DNA of 64,000 bases. It comes from Pseudomonas kermanshahensis (GTDB lineage Bacteria > Pseudomonadota > Gammaproteobacteria > Pseudomonadales > Pseudomonadaceae). Below the pieces are notes generated by a model. It was not told where the DNA came from and ran no database searches. It saw nothing but the letters and a program-made list of their open reading frames with translations. The stretch lies in NCBI RefSeq assembly GCF_014269205.2, contig NZ_JABWRY020000001.1, positions 4,340,001-4,404,000 on the forward strand, in the 5' to 3' direction. Of the stretch, positions 48,330-59,206 are shown piece by piece; position 1 is the first letter of the stretch, and each line of letters opens with the position of its first letter. The translations under genes were made by a program, and so were the position numbers.

Positions 48330-48923
48330 ATGTTCAAGATCGTCCATCTGGTGACGGGCGTAGCGGCTTTGCTGCTATCGCTCATACCCAGCCTGAAAAC
48401 CGACGCAACACCCTTCCTGCAGCAACCCGACGCGGTCTACCTGGCACTGCTCGGCCTGCTTAACCTGGTATTGGCCCCGGTCGTGCCGCTGTATTACCGA
48501 GGCGCCCGGCAACAATTGCAGCACCTGGCTTGCGCCTTGCTGGTGGTGGCCGTGGTATTGCAGACCCTGACGCTGCTGGCTCGCCCCGAGATGGGCAACC
48601 TGGCCGCCCTGGTCTGCGCGGCATTGGCCGTGGCGCTGCACCTGGCTGCGGGCTTCGCCCGAGCCAACCGAAAAGCCCGCACCAGCCAAAGCGCCCCCTT
48701 GGAGGCCGGCAACCGCGATACGGGCACCGTCAAGTGGTTCAACACGTCCAAAGGCTTTGGCTTCATTTCCCGCGATTCGGGCGATGACATCTTTGTGCAC
48801 TTCCGCGCCATCCGCGGCGAAGGCCACCGCATTCTGGTCGAAGGCCAACGCGTCGAGTTTTCGGTCATGCACCGTGACAAAGGCCTGCAGGCCGAAGATG
48901 TGGTCGCGGTAACCCGTCGCTGA
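48330..48923 (+). CDS. Cold-shock domain fused to a four-helix membrane domain
   Basis: The 197-residue protein has four predicted membrane helices (about 5-24, 36-57, 65-86 and 91-110) followed by a full cold-shock domain (about 131-197). RNP1 (KGFGFIS) and RNP2 (DDIFVHF) are intact. A classical CspA is a free 70-residue protein, so this one would place RNA- or DNA-binding capacity at the membrane. It is the only plus-strand gene within a 15-kb minus-strand block. The function of the fusion is unknown. Confidence 0.85.
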   Translation: MFKIVHLVTGVAALLLSLIPSLKTDATPFLQQPDAVYLALLGLLNLVLAPVVPLYYRGARQQLQHLACALLVVAVVLQTLTLLARPEMGNLAALVCAALAVALHLAAGFARANRKARTSQSAPLEAGNRDTGTVKWFNTSKGFGFISRDSGDDIFVHFRAIRGEGHRILVEGQRVEFSVMHRDKGLQAEDVVAVTRR

Positions 48924-48962
48924 CCGTGTGCAGCCCTGGTGCAAGGCCAGGGCTGCCTCAAC

Positions 48963-49169
48963 TCAATAATGAGGGGGCGGCGCCTCTTCACCTTCGCTGC
49001 CGTATTGCCCCACCATTTCTTCGTAACGCTTGAGCAGCTCGGCCATCTGCAGTTGCAGGCGCTCGATCACACGCCCTTGCTCGACCACTACATCATTGAG
49101 CGCCTGAAGCGTGTCGTCCTGGAAGGCCTGGCGGGTTTCCAGCTCGATGATTCGCGATTCAGAGGACAC
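48963..49169 (-). CDS. slyX: SlyX family protein
   Basis: The 68-residue protein starts at GTG and is mostly one coiled coil ([20 protein letters not shown] and [17 protein letters not shown]) with the proline/histidine tail PPPHY characteristic of SlyX. It follows the HIT gene by one base and is probably translated with it. The function is unknown. Confidence 0.88.
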   Translation of the reverse strand: MSSESRIIELETRQAFQDDTLQALNDVVVEQGRVIERLQLQMAELLKRYEEMVGQYGSEGEEAPPPHY

Positions 49170-49170
49170 T

Positions 49171-49584
49171 TCAGGCCACCTGCTGGTAGTCATCGTTGAG
49201 CAGCGCGCGCAGGCGCTGACCAATGGCGTCGACTTGCCCCGGCGCATACTCGACGGCGGGCACTTTGCCCCATACCGGCGCTGGCCAAGCGGCGTCATGC
49301 GTGTGACGGACAATGACGTGCATGTGCATCTGGCTGACAACGTTACCCAGGGTGGCAACGTTCATCTTGTCAGCCTTGAATTCGCCCTTCAGCGCCTCAG
49401 CCAAGTACGTGGTTTCTTTCCACAACTGCACCTGGTCTTCCTGGCTCAAGTCGAACAATTCGCTCACCCCAGGGCGACGAGGCACCAGGATGAACCAGGG
49501 GTAATTGGCGTCTTTGCTGAGCAATACACGGCACAACGGGAAGTCTCCAAGTACAAATGTGTCTTGCTGCAAACGCGAATCCAT
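49171..49584 (-). CDS. HIT-family hydrolase
   Basis: The 137-residue protein has the histidine-triad region [10 protein letters not shown] near residue 93, where the first of three histidines is Gln but the central and third remain. HIT proteins hydrolyse nucleotide phosphoramidates or dinucleotides; this subgroup is not assigned. The start [18 protein letters not shown] matches the family beginning. It is the first gene of a two-gene unit with slyX. Confidence 0.87.
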   Translation of the reverse strand: MDSRLQQDTFVLGDFPLCRVLLSKDANYPWFILVPRRPGVSELFDLSQEDQVQLWKETTYLAEALKGEFKADKMNVATLGNVVSQMHMHVIVRHTHDAAWPAPVWGKVPAVEYAPGQVDAIGQRLRALLNDDYQQVA

Positions 49585-50358
49585 CTCAACCACTACCAAC
49601 CTCCAATACTCGATAACGGGCCCGCGAGACACGGGAACATTGCGCAAGGATACCTTGCTTCGCGCACGCCGGCATGCAACAGCAGCCCGGCACTGCACAC
49701 TTTAAGTTCATGAATACCTGCTGCCTGCACAGTCGCGGTAACACACCGCTACTTTTCGCACCAAAATGAGGCCGCAAACGAGCACACCACTACGCTTTTA
49801 CCCACACGAATGACTCCGCATGAACAGTTGCCGGTAACACATTGACTTTTATGGCAGGTTTTGAATTTGAAAACCGCCCGTGTTGTGGCACACCATCAGA
49901 CAAGCCCCGCCCCGTATTTACGGTACTTTCCGACCTTCGGCAGCCCCATTTGTGAAAATTTCATGAACCGGTGGTAATTTTGAGCACGCTTGTTGCATTC
50001 CTCTCCCGCCAAGTCGGCACGACATCTGCATCAAGCGATGTACGCAACAAATAACAACAGCCGCTTTGGATACACCAGGGAGTTTCCCTAACCGGAACCT
50101 GTAGTTACAGATTCGTTACGGTGACAGGAACAGCGCTGGCGTTGTACGACCCGGGAATCCGGGACGTGATTTGCGACATGGAAATACCTGAAAGCGACAT
50201 GGCCATAAAGTTCCCGAAACCTTGGATATGCCCATATCGCCAACAACAGTCAGCGTGTTATACATTTCCGCCGACATAACAAGAAAGAGCTGCCCCATAT
50301 AACTAAAAGACTTGGGCGCAGCGGTACTCTTCCTAAAAAACCAAAGGAGCAAATCACG
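49585..50358. other. Gene-free 774-base region ahead of the porin
   Basis: Lower GC than the neighbours, with no credible gene. It contains a small palindrome GATATG-CC-CATATC (50225-50238), and an inverted repeat GGTTTT/AAAACC (49857-49875). A long 5' leader and regulated promoter for the porin are likely; no anaerobic-regulator site was recognised. Confidence 0.5.
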
Positions 50359-51642
50359 ATGCGCGTGATGAAGTGGAGCATGATCGCCCTGGCCGTTTCG
50401 GCAGGGACCTCGCAATTGGCTTTCGCCTCTGCACAAGACGAGTCCAAGGGTTTCATCGAAGACAGCCAGCTGAACGTTAAAACTCGCATGCTGTACTTCA
50501 GCCGTGACTTCCGCAACAACCCAGCCGGCAGTCAAAGCCGCGTGGAAGAAACCGGCCTTGGTTTCCTCGGCACTTACGAATCGGGCTTCACCCAAGGCAC
50601 CGTAGGCTTCGGCGTCGACGCCATCGGCATGCTCGGCCTGAAACTGGACAGCGGCAAAGGTCGCGCCGGCACCGGCCTGTTCCCACAAGGCTCCGACGGC
50701 CGTTCGCAGGATGATTACTCCGAAGGCGGCGGCGCTGTAAAAATGCGCATCTCCAATACCGTGCTGAAGTTCGGTGACCAGTTCACCGCCATGCCAGTAT
50801 TCGCCACTGACGACAGCCGCTTGCTGCCGGAAGTTGCCGAAGGCGGCTTGATCACCAGCAACGAGATCAATGGCCTGACCCTGAACGCCGGTCACTTCAC
50901 CGCCATGAACGCCCAGGCTCAGACCTACCATGACAGCCTGAACCTGACCGAAGCCAACATCTTCGGCGGTACCTACGCGTTCACTGATAGCCTCAGCACC
51001 AGCGTTTACTACTCGCACATCGAAGATCACTTCCGTAAGTGGTACGGCAACATCAACTGGGCGCTGCCGATCAGCGACAAGCAAGGCCTGGTGTTCGACT
51101 TCAACATCTATGACACCAAGTCGATCGGCGCCAACCGTACCGGTGCATTCGTCACCAAGTCCGACGGCACCAACGAGCTCGACAACATCGCAGCCAGCCT
51201 GTCGGCTGCCTACAACATCGGCGCCCACACCTTCACCCTGGCCTACCAGAAAGTCAGCGGCGACGGTGACTACGCCTACGGCGTGGACGGCGGCGGCACC
51301 GTGTTCCTGGCCAACTCCATCGCCCGTTCCGACTTCAACGCCGAAGACGAGAAATCCTGGCAGGCTCGCTACGACCTGAACTTCGCCGAGTTCGGCGTAC
51401 CAGGCCTGACCTTCATGACCCGTTACGCACGCGGTACCGGTGCAACCACCCGCACCACCGACGACGGTAAGGAATGGGAACGCGACGTAGACGTCAAGTA
51501 CGTCATGCAGAGCGGCCCAGCGAAAGATCTGAGCTTCCGTGTCCGCCAGGCCACCTACCGCTCCAGCGACGGTGTGTACTACGGTTCGAGCTCGATCGAC
51601 GAACTGCGTCTGATCGTCGAGTACCCGCTGAGCATCCTGTAA
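50359..51642 (+). CDS. OprD-family outer-membrane porin
   Basis: The 427-residue protein has a signal peptide to about AFA (residue 23), then the OprD-family mature start ([20 protein letters not shown]) and a beta-rich sequence of about 18 strands, ending [10 protein letters not shown]. OprD-type porins take up amino acids, peptides or organic acids by specific channels. AAAGGAGC lies before the ATG. The closest relatives I recall are OprE/OpdQ-like, but the substrate is not identifiable here. Confidence 0.92.
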   Translation: MRVMKWSMIALAVSAGTSQLAFASAQDESKGFIEDSQLNVKTRMLYFSRDFRNNPAGSQSRVEETGLGFLGTYESGFTQGTVGFGVDAIGMLGLKLDSGKGRAGTGLFPQGSDGRSQDDYSEGGGAVKMRISNTVLKFGDQFTAMPVFATDDSRLLPEVAEGGLITSNEINGLTLNAGHFTAMNAQAQTYHDSLNLTEANIFGGTYAFTDSLSTSVYYSHIEDHFRKWYGNINWALPISDKQGLVFDFNIYDTKSIGANRTGAFVTKSDGTNELDNIAASLSAAYNIGAHTFTLAYQKVSGDGDYAYGVDGGGTVFLANSIARSDFNAEDEKSWQARYDLNFAEFGVPGLTFMTRYARGTGATTRTTDDGKEWERDVDVKYVMQSGPAKDLSFRVRQATYRSSDGVYYGSSSIDELRLIVEYPLSIL

Positions 51643-51668
51643 GCCTGGCTTGCAGTGCCCCGCACTTG

Positions 51669-51699
51669 AAAAAGCCCGGCGATCACGCCGGGCTTTTTC
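51669..51699 (+). terminator. Rho-independent terminator after the porin gene
   Basis: AAAAAGCCCGGC pairs with GCCGGGCTTTTT (loop GATCAC), followed by T residues, 27 bases after the stop codon. Confidence 0.92.
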
Positions 51700-51802
51700 T
51701 TGGCTGACAAGTGTCACGCCCTGGGGCATCCTGTACGCCTTCGTTTCGCCCCCGTACAATGCGGGGTCATTTCAACGTCTTAGGCAATCGACACGGCCCA
51801 CC

Positions 51803-53518
<1,716 letters not shown>

Positions 53519-53538
53519 TAATCAATGCACGAGTGATC

Positions 53539-54492
53539 ATGTCCAAGCGAAGTACCTTTCCCCTGGGGGGCGCCGCACTGTGCGGCGCCCTGCTCATCAG
53601 CGGCTGCGCCAACCAGATGTCCCAGCGCAGCGAGCACGAGGAGCGCGTCGAGCGAAAATTGCTCGAACACAGTCTGCAGATCGATGTCGGCGAGCCGAAG
53701 GTGATGGAGCTGCCGCAACGACGTGTGCGCGTGCATGAGCTGAAGCGCTTCGAAGTCACCGAGTTCGAAGTAACCCGGCGCTACGACCGCTACACGCCTT
53801 ACCAGCCCTGGCGGGAGATCTACGAGATCCCACTGGGTGCGGTGGCTGTAGTGGCGGGCGTGGGTGCCAACGTGGTCAACGTGTTCGCCTTGGGCAACCT
53901 GCCTGAAAGCGTGACCCACGACTGGCTCAGCTACGGCGTGGCGGGGCTTAACCCGTTCATGAACGTGCAGTCCAACGGTCGCGCCCAGCAGAACCTTGCC
54001 GGGATCAGCGAAGTGCAGAAGGACCAGCGCGAGGAGTCCACCAGCCTGCCCTGGAGCGAGCGCCTGGTCGAAGTCAAGGCCGGCAAACTCACCCACGAGC
54101 TGACCACCGACAGAAACGGCGTGCTGCGCCTGAACCTGCTCGACAGCCCGTTCTCCGAGCAGAACCTCAACCACATCGGCACCCTGCACCTGCAGGTGGT
54201 CGATGAGGACAATGCGGTGCGCGGTGACGCCAGCCTGCTGGTCAGCGCCACCCTGCGCAACAAGCTGCTTGAAGCGCATGAGCTGATCTTTGACGACCTG
54301 GAAGACGATGATGTCAGCCAGTGGGTGCACCGGGTCAAACGCCTGTCCGAACTGGGCCTGGAAGAGGAAGCCAGTGAAATGGAGCAGAGCCTGATCGAGC
54401 TGACGCGCAACGATCCGGAACTGCAGCAGGAATTCCTGCAATCCCTGACCAAGGCCACCGGGCGGCTGGTAGCTGACCCAGGGGTGCAATAA
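53539..54492 (+). CDS. Uncharacterised lipoprotein
   Basis: The 317-residue protein has a lipoprotein signal (GGAALCGALLISGC, Cys at about 22), a charged segment, one hydrophobic stretch (about 99-119, LGAVAVVAGVGANVVNVFAL) and a soluble C-terminal part. I do not recognise a characterised family. It follows proS by 20 bases, so it may share its transcript, and converges on dinB. Confidence 0.8.
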   Translation: MSKRSTFPLGGAALCGALLISGCANQMSQRSEHEERVERKLLEHSLQIDVGEPKVMELPQRRVRVHELKRFEVTEFEVTRRYDRYTPYQPWREIYEIPLGAVAVVAGVGANVVNVFALGNLPESVTHDWLSYGVAGLNPFMNVQSNGRAQQNLAGISEVQKDQREESTSLPWSERLVEVKAGKLTHELTTDRNGVLRLNLLDSPFSEQNLNHIGTLHLQVVDEDNAVRGDASLLVSATLRNKLLEAHELIFDDLEDDDVSQWVHRVKRLSELGLEEEASEMEQSLIELTRNDPELQQEFLQSLTKATGRLVADPGVQ

Positions 54493-54498
54493 ATGAAA

Positions 54499-54520
54499 GG
54501 GGCCGCTTAGCGGCCCTTGT
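54499..54520. terminator. Hairpin between the lipoprotein gene and dinB
   Basis: GGGCCGC/GCGGCCC around TTA, with T-rich sequence on either side, can terminate both convergent genes. Confidence 0.75.
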
Positions 54521-55585
54521 TCATTTAGGTGGGAACAGCTCCAGTTGCTCATGCCCACCGCGCAAATCCCGCAACCTCACCCCAACCCCCAGCAAGCGCA
54601 CCGGCTTGTCACCCCGCGCGAAGGCCTGCTTCATTAATTGCCGGTAACTCTCCAGGTCCCTGCCTGCCCCCGCCTGCTCCATGGTCGTCTGGCTGAAGTC
54701 ATGGAACTTGACCTTGACGAAAGGCTTGTCTGGCCGATAGCTGCTGTCCATGCGGGCAATGCGTTCATTAAGGCTGTCGAGCAACGCAGGAAGACGCTCC
54801 AGGCAACTGGCCAGGTCCGGCAGATCGGTATCGTAGGTATTTTCCACGCTGACCGATTGCCTGCGGCTGTCATTGTGCACAGCACGCTCATCAATACCCC
54901 TCGCCAGCCCCCAAAGCCGCTCACCAAAACTGCCGAACTCACGCACCAGGGCCAGGCGGGACCACGCGCGCAGGTCCAGGCAGGTATCGATACCCAACCG
55001 CGCCAGCTTGTCCGCCGTGACCTTGCCCACCCCATGTAACCGGGCGACGGGCAAGGCCGCGACAAACGCCTCGACCTCCCCCGGGGTGATGACGAACAGG
55101 CCATTGGGCTTACGCCAGTCACTGGCGATCTTGGCCAGGAACTTGTTGGGGGCGACACCCACCGACACCGTTATATGCAAGGTACGGGCGACGCGCCGGC
55201 GAATGTCCTCGGCAATCCGTGTCGCGCTACCGGCGTACCACTGGCTGTCGCTGACATCCAGGTAAGCTTCATCCAGCGACAAGGGCTCGATCAGCTCGGT
55301 GTAATCGCGAAAAATGGCGTGAATCTCACGCGATGCCTCGCGATAGGCTTCAAAACGGGGTTTGACGATCAACAAGTCAGGGCACAGCTTGAGCGCATGG
55401 CGCGAGGACATGGCCGAGCGCACGCCATAGGCACGGGCTTCATAGTTGCAGGTGGCGATGACCCCGCGATGGTCGGCCGACCCGCCGACCGCCATGGGCC
55501 GACCGGCCAGGCGCGGGTCGTCACGCATCTCGATCGCGGCGTAGAAGCAATCGCAGTCGACATGGATGATCTTGCGCAAGGACAT
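54521..55585 (-). CDS. dinB: DNA polymerase IV (Y family)
   Basis: The 354-residue translesion polymerase has the catalytic acidic motifs HVDCDCFYAAIEMRDD and SLDEAYLDVS, an HhH region near LARLHGVGKVTADKL and a little-finger domain. The start MSLRKIIHVDCDCFY is the family standard. I saw no clean LexA box in the short upstream region by eye. Confidence 0.95.
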   Translation of the reverse strand: MSLRKIIHVDCDCFYAAIEMRDDPRLAGRPMAVGGSADHRGVIATCNYEARAYGVRSAMSSRHALKLCPDLLIVKPRFEAYREASREIHAIFRDYTELIEPLSLDEAYLDVSDSQWYAGSATRIAEDIRRRVARTLHITVSVGVAPNKFLAKIASDWRKPNGLFVITPGEVEAFVAALPVARLHGVGKVTADKLARLGIDTCLDLRAWSRLALVREFGSFGERLWGLARGIDERAVHNDSRRQSVSVENTYDTDLPDLASCLERLPALLDSLNERIARMDSSYRPDKPFVKVKFHDFSQTTMEQAGAGRDLESYRQLMKQAFARGDKPVRLLGVGVRLRDLRGGHEQLELFPPK

Positions 55586-55759
55586 GGATGACCGTCAGTA
55601 CTGTAGATTCATACAGATAGTATCGCATGGCCCCTCTGGCGCAACAGCCAGCACGGCGCATGCCTCGACAATTGGCCTGCAAGGCCCGCCGCGCCTGCCC
55701 CGCGCGCCTTGCTCAAACGCTAAGGGTTTGAACGAAAAAGGGTTTTCTTGGAATATTGC
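55586..55759. other. Gene-free region between dinB and the tRNA array
   Basis: About 170 bases with no gene seen. It holds the divergent promoter for dinB, which was not identified. Confidence 0.35.
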
Positions 55760-55787
55760 TTGACATAGGGCGGGAAATCCGTAGAAT
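55760..55787 (+). promoter_or_regulatory. Promoter of initiator tRNA copy 1
   Basis: -35 TTGACA (55760-55765) and -10 TAGAAT (55782-55787), spaced 16 bases, 13 bases before the mature tRNA. Confidence 0.85.
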
Positions 55788-55800
55788 TCGATCTCACAGG

Positions 55801-55877
<77 letters not shown>

Positions 55878-55885
55878 GATTCGAG

Positions 55886-55916
55886 AAAAGGCCACTGTTA
55901 ACGCAGTGGCCTTTTT
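55886..55916 (+). terminator. Terminator after tRNA-fMet copy 1
   Basis: AAAAGGCCACTG pairs with CAGTGGCCTTTTT, followed by a T-run. Confidence 0.92.
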
Positions 55917-55971
55917 CTTTGGTCTCGAAAAAGTCATTGTGGAAAATTGACGATAAATCAAGAGCTAACGC

Positions 55972-55999
55972 TTGACACACCGTCAATAAACTGTAGAAT
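55972..55999 (+). promoter_or_regulatory. Promoter of initiator tRNA copy 2
   Basis: -35 TTGACA (55972-55977) and -10 TAGAAT (55994-55999), spaced 16 bases, with the same layout as copy 1. Confidence 0.85.
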
Positions 56000-56011
56000 C
56001 CGCCCCACAGA

Positions 56012-56088
<77 letters not shown>

Positions 56089-56098
56089 AACAAAGAGA

Positions 56099-56126
56099 AG
56101 GCCACTGTTAACGCAGTGGCCTTTTT
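56099..56126 (+). terminator. Terminator after tRNA-fMet copy 2
   Basis: The same GGCCACTG/CAGTGGCC stem and T-run as after copy 1, which supports duplication of the whole unit. Confidence 0.92.
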
Positions 56127-56181
56127 ATTTGCATCGAAAATGATGCAGAAGAAAAAAGGTTGAGAAATCAACAATTAACGC

Positions 56182-56209
56182 TTTACACAGATTCAACAAG
56201 CTGTAGAAT
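56182..56209 (+). promoter_or_regulatory. Promoter of initiator tRNA copy 3
   Basis: -35 TTTACA (56182-56187) and -10 TAGAAT (56204-56209), spaced 16 bases. The -35 is one base weaker than in copies 1 and 2. Confidence 0.82.
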
Positions 56210-56221
56210 GCGCACCTCTGA

Positions 56222-56298
<77 letters not shown>

Positions 56299-56310
56299 TA
56301 TTCGTCAGAA

Positions 56311-56345
56311 CAAACCCCGCCTGTGTAACAGCAGCGCGGGGTTTG
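56311..56345 (+). terminator. Terminator after tRNA-fMet copy 3
   Basis: CAAACCCCGC pairs with GCGGGGTTTG, followed by T-rich sequence. It is unrelated to the terminators of copies 1 and 2. Confidence 0.85.
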
Positions 56346-56563
56346 TTGTTTTATGGCCCCACGTTTTCCACCGCCACGGCACCAAGCTGCCACTCGCCTG
56401 CCCCCCAGGCTTGAGAACCCCCTCTCAGGATGAACTATCTTTAACCCGGCCAGAACGCTGAAAGCGCCTGTGCACGGAGTACTATTGGATACGTTTTCCT
56501 AAGGGACTTTCACTTGGCCGCACCTCTCCCCTACCTCGCGCTGCCGGCTCGGGGTACCAATCG

Positions 56564-59206
56564 ATGACTTCCCACAACCCTGAACCTCCGGTGCCCCTCG
56601 CATCGGCGCTACCGACTGCTGCGCAGCGCCTGCCCATGATCGAGCGCTTGAGCCGCTATCGTCAGCCCATTGGCCTGGCGGTGACGCTGGTACTATTCGC
56701 CATGGCGCTGGTTGCCTGCCGCCACCTGCTGAGCGAGCTGGACATCTATGCGCTGCACGATGCCATGCTCAGCGTGCCGACGCAGTCGTTGCTCGGTGCG
56801 TTGCTGGCGACAGTCGTCGGGTTCGTGATCCTGCTGGGGTACGAATGGTCGGCCAGCCGCTATGCCGGCGTGAAACTGCCCGCGCGCAGCCTGGTCCTGG
56901 GGGGCTTCAGCGCCTTCGCCATCGGTAACGCCATCGGCCTGTCGATGCTGTCGGGTGGTTCGGTACGTTACCGCCTGTATGCGCGCCAGGGCCTTGGGGC
57001 TGCCGAAGTTGCGCGGATGACCGTTTTTGCCAGCCTGTCGCTGGGGTGTGCGTTGCCGCCCCTGGCTGCCTTGGCGACCTTGAGCGATCTGCCCGCCGCC
57101 TCTACGGCGCTGGGCCTTTCGCCGGGCCTGTTGGCGGGTATCGCTGCTGCTGTACTGGTGCTGTTTGCAGTGTTGGTGATCGGGCTCTATCGCAGGCGCC
57201 TGGCCGAACAACCCGTGACCGATAACCTGTTGGTGCAACTGGGCCGCCGCACGCTGCGCCTGCCGGGTGCCCGCCTGGCTGCGCTGCAATTGCTGATCAC
57301 TGCCTTGGACGTGGCCGCCGCAGCCACCGTGCTGTACCTGCTGCTGCCCGAAGCACCGCCCTTTGGCGCGTTCATCCTGGTGTACCTGCTGGCCTTGGCC
57401 GCTGGCGTGCTCAGCCATGTACCCGGCGGTGTCGGGGTGTTCGAGGCGATCTTGCTGGCAGCCTTTGCCGACCAGTTGGGCGCCGCGCCACTGGCCGCAG
57501 CCTTGTTGCTGTATCGCCTGATCTACGTGGTATTGCCGCTGCTGCTGGCCTGCGTGCTGTTGTTGGCCAACGAGGCACGGCGCCTGCTGTTCGCGCAACA
57601 GGCGATCAAGGTAGCTTCAGGGCTGGCCGCGCCGGTGCTGTCGATCCTGGTGTTCCTGTCCGGCGTCGTGCTGCTGTTCTCCGGTGCCACGCCGGAGATC
57701 GACACGCGCCTGGAGCACATGGGTTTTCTGGTGCCCCATCGCCTGATCGATGCATCGCACTTCGGCGCCAGCCTGATCGGCGTGCTCTGCCTGCTGTTGG
57801 CCCAAGGGCTGCGCCGGCGCCTATCGGCGGCCTGGCTGCTGACCACCACATTGCTGCTGGTCGGTGCCTTGCTGTCGCTGCTCAAGGGCTTTGACTGGGA
57901 AGAAGCGTGCCTGCTCACGTTCACGGCTGCCCTGCTTGCCCTGTTCCGCCGCTCCTTCTACCGCCCCAGCCGCTTGCTGGAGCTGCCCTTCTCGCCGGTG
58001 TTCCTGGTGGCCAGCGCCTGTGTGGTGGGTGCTTCGGTGTGGTTGCTGCTGTTTGCCTACCAGGATGTGCCCTACAGCCACCAGCTGTGGTGGCAGTTCA
58101 CCCTGGATGCCGATGCCCCGCGCGGCCTGCGAGCAGCCATGGGCAGCGCCGTGCTGCTGGTGGCCGTGGCCCTGACCTGGCTGCTGCGCACCGCACCGCC
58201 GGTCATCCACCTGCCCGATGACGAAGAGCTGCAACGCGCCAATCGTATTCTGCTGGCGTCCGACCAGCCCGATGGCGGCCTGGCGCTGACGGGGGACAAG
58301 GCCTTGCTGTTCCACCCACGCGACAACGCCTTCCTGATGTATGCCCGTCGCGGTCGCAGCCTGGTGGCCCTGTATGACCCGATCGGCCCCGCCCAAGAGC
58401 GCGCCGAGATGATCTGGCAGTTCCGTGACCTGTGCGACCTGCACCACGCCCGACCGGTGTTCTATCAGGTACGCGCAGAGAACCTGCCCTTCTATATGGA
58501 CATTGGCCTGACCGCCCTCAAGCTGGGCGAGGAAGCCCGGGTCGACCTGCGCCGTTTCGACCTCGACGCCAAGGGCAAGGAGATGAAGGACCTGCGCTAC
58601 ACCTGGAACCGTGGCGGCCGTGACGGCCTTAGCCTGGAGATCCATGAGCCCGGTCACGCCCCACTGGCAGAGCTCAAGGAAATCTCCGATGCCTGGCTCA
58701 GCGGCAAGAACGTGCGCGAGAAAGGCTTCTCGCTCGGGCGCTTCAGCCCCGAGTACCTGCAGCATTTCCGGATTGCCCTGATTCGCTTCCAGGGCCGGCC
58801 CGTTGCATTTGCCAACCTGCTGGAAACCCACAGCAACGAGCTGGCCAGCCTCGACCTGATGCGCGCACATCCAGAAGCACCGAAGCTGACCATGGAATTC
58901 ATGATGATCGGCCTGATCCTGCACTACAAAAGCCATGACTACGGCCGTTTCAGCCTGGGCATGGTCCCGCTTTCCGGGCTGCAGCCACGGCGTGGCGCGC
59001 CGTTGACCCAACGCCTGGGCTCAATGGTGTTCCGCCGCGGCGAACAGCTCTACAACTTCCAGGGGCTTCGACGCTTCAAGGACAAGTTCCAACCGGACTG
59101 GGAACCCCGTTACATGGCTGTGCCAGCAGGGCTCGACCCGCTGGTGGCACTGGCCGACACTGCCGCCCTGATTGCTGGCGGCCTGACTGGATTGGTGAAA
59201 CGCTGA
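56564..59206 (+). CDS. mprF: Bifunctional aminoacyl-phosphatidylglycerol synthase/flippase MprF
   Basis: The 880-residue protein has a long N-terminal membrane part of about 14 helices (about 30-545), including the UPF0104 flippase-like segment (LSHVPGGVGVFEAILLAAF), and a C-terminal cytoplasmic DUF2156 synthase domain (about 555-870). It transfers an amino acid from charged tRNA to phosphatidylglycerol and flips the lipid, altering surface charge and resistance to cationic agents. In Pseudomonas the lipid made is mainly alanyl-PG (family knowledge). Its stop codon overlaps the start of virJ by one base. Confidence 0.94.
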   Translation: MTSHNPEPPVPLASALPTAAQRLPMIERLSRYRQPIGLAVTLVLFAMALVACRHLLSELDIYALHDAMLSVPTQSLLGALLATVVGFVILLGYEWSASRYAGVKLPARSLVLGGFSAFAIGNAIGLSMLSGGSVRYRLYARQGLGAAEVARMTVFASLSLGCALPPLAALATLSDLPAASTALGLSPGLLAGIAAAVLVLFAVLVIGLYRRRLAEQPVTDNLLVQLGRRTLRLPGARLAALQLLITALDVAAAATVLYLLLPEAPPFGAFILVYLLALAAGVLSHVPGGVGVFEAILLAAFADQLGAAPLAAALLLYRLIYVVLPLLLACVLLLANEARRLLFAQQAIKVASGLAAPVLSILVFLSGVVLLFSGATPEIDTRLEHMGFLVPHRLIDASHFGASLIGVLCLLLAQGLRRRLSAAWLLTTTLLLVGALLSLLKGFDWEEACLLTFTAALLALFRRSFYRPSRLLELPFSPVFLVASACVVGASVWLLLFAYQDVPYSHQLWWQFTLDADAPRGLRAAMGSAVLLVAVALTWLLRTAPPVIHLPDDEELQRANRILLASDQPDGGLALTGDKALLFHPRDNAFLMYARRGRSLVALYDPIGPAQERAEMIWQFRDLCDLHHARPVFYQVRAENLPFYMDIGLTALKLGEEARVDLRRFDLDAKGKEMKDLRYTWNRGGRDGLSLEIHEPGHAPLAELKEISDAWLSGKNVREKGFSLGRFSPEYLQHFRIALIRFQGRPVAFANLLETHSNELASLDLMRAHPEAPKLTMEFMMIGLILHYKSHDYGRFSLGMVPLSGLQPRRGAPLTQRLGSMVFRRGEQLYNFQGLRRFKDKFQPDWEPRYMAVPAGLDPLVALADTAALIAGGLTGLVKR

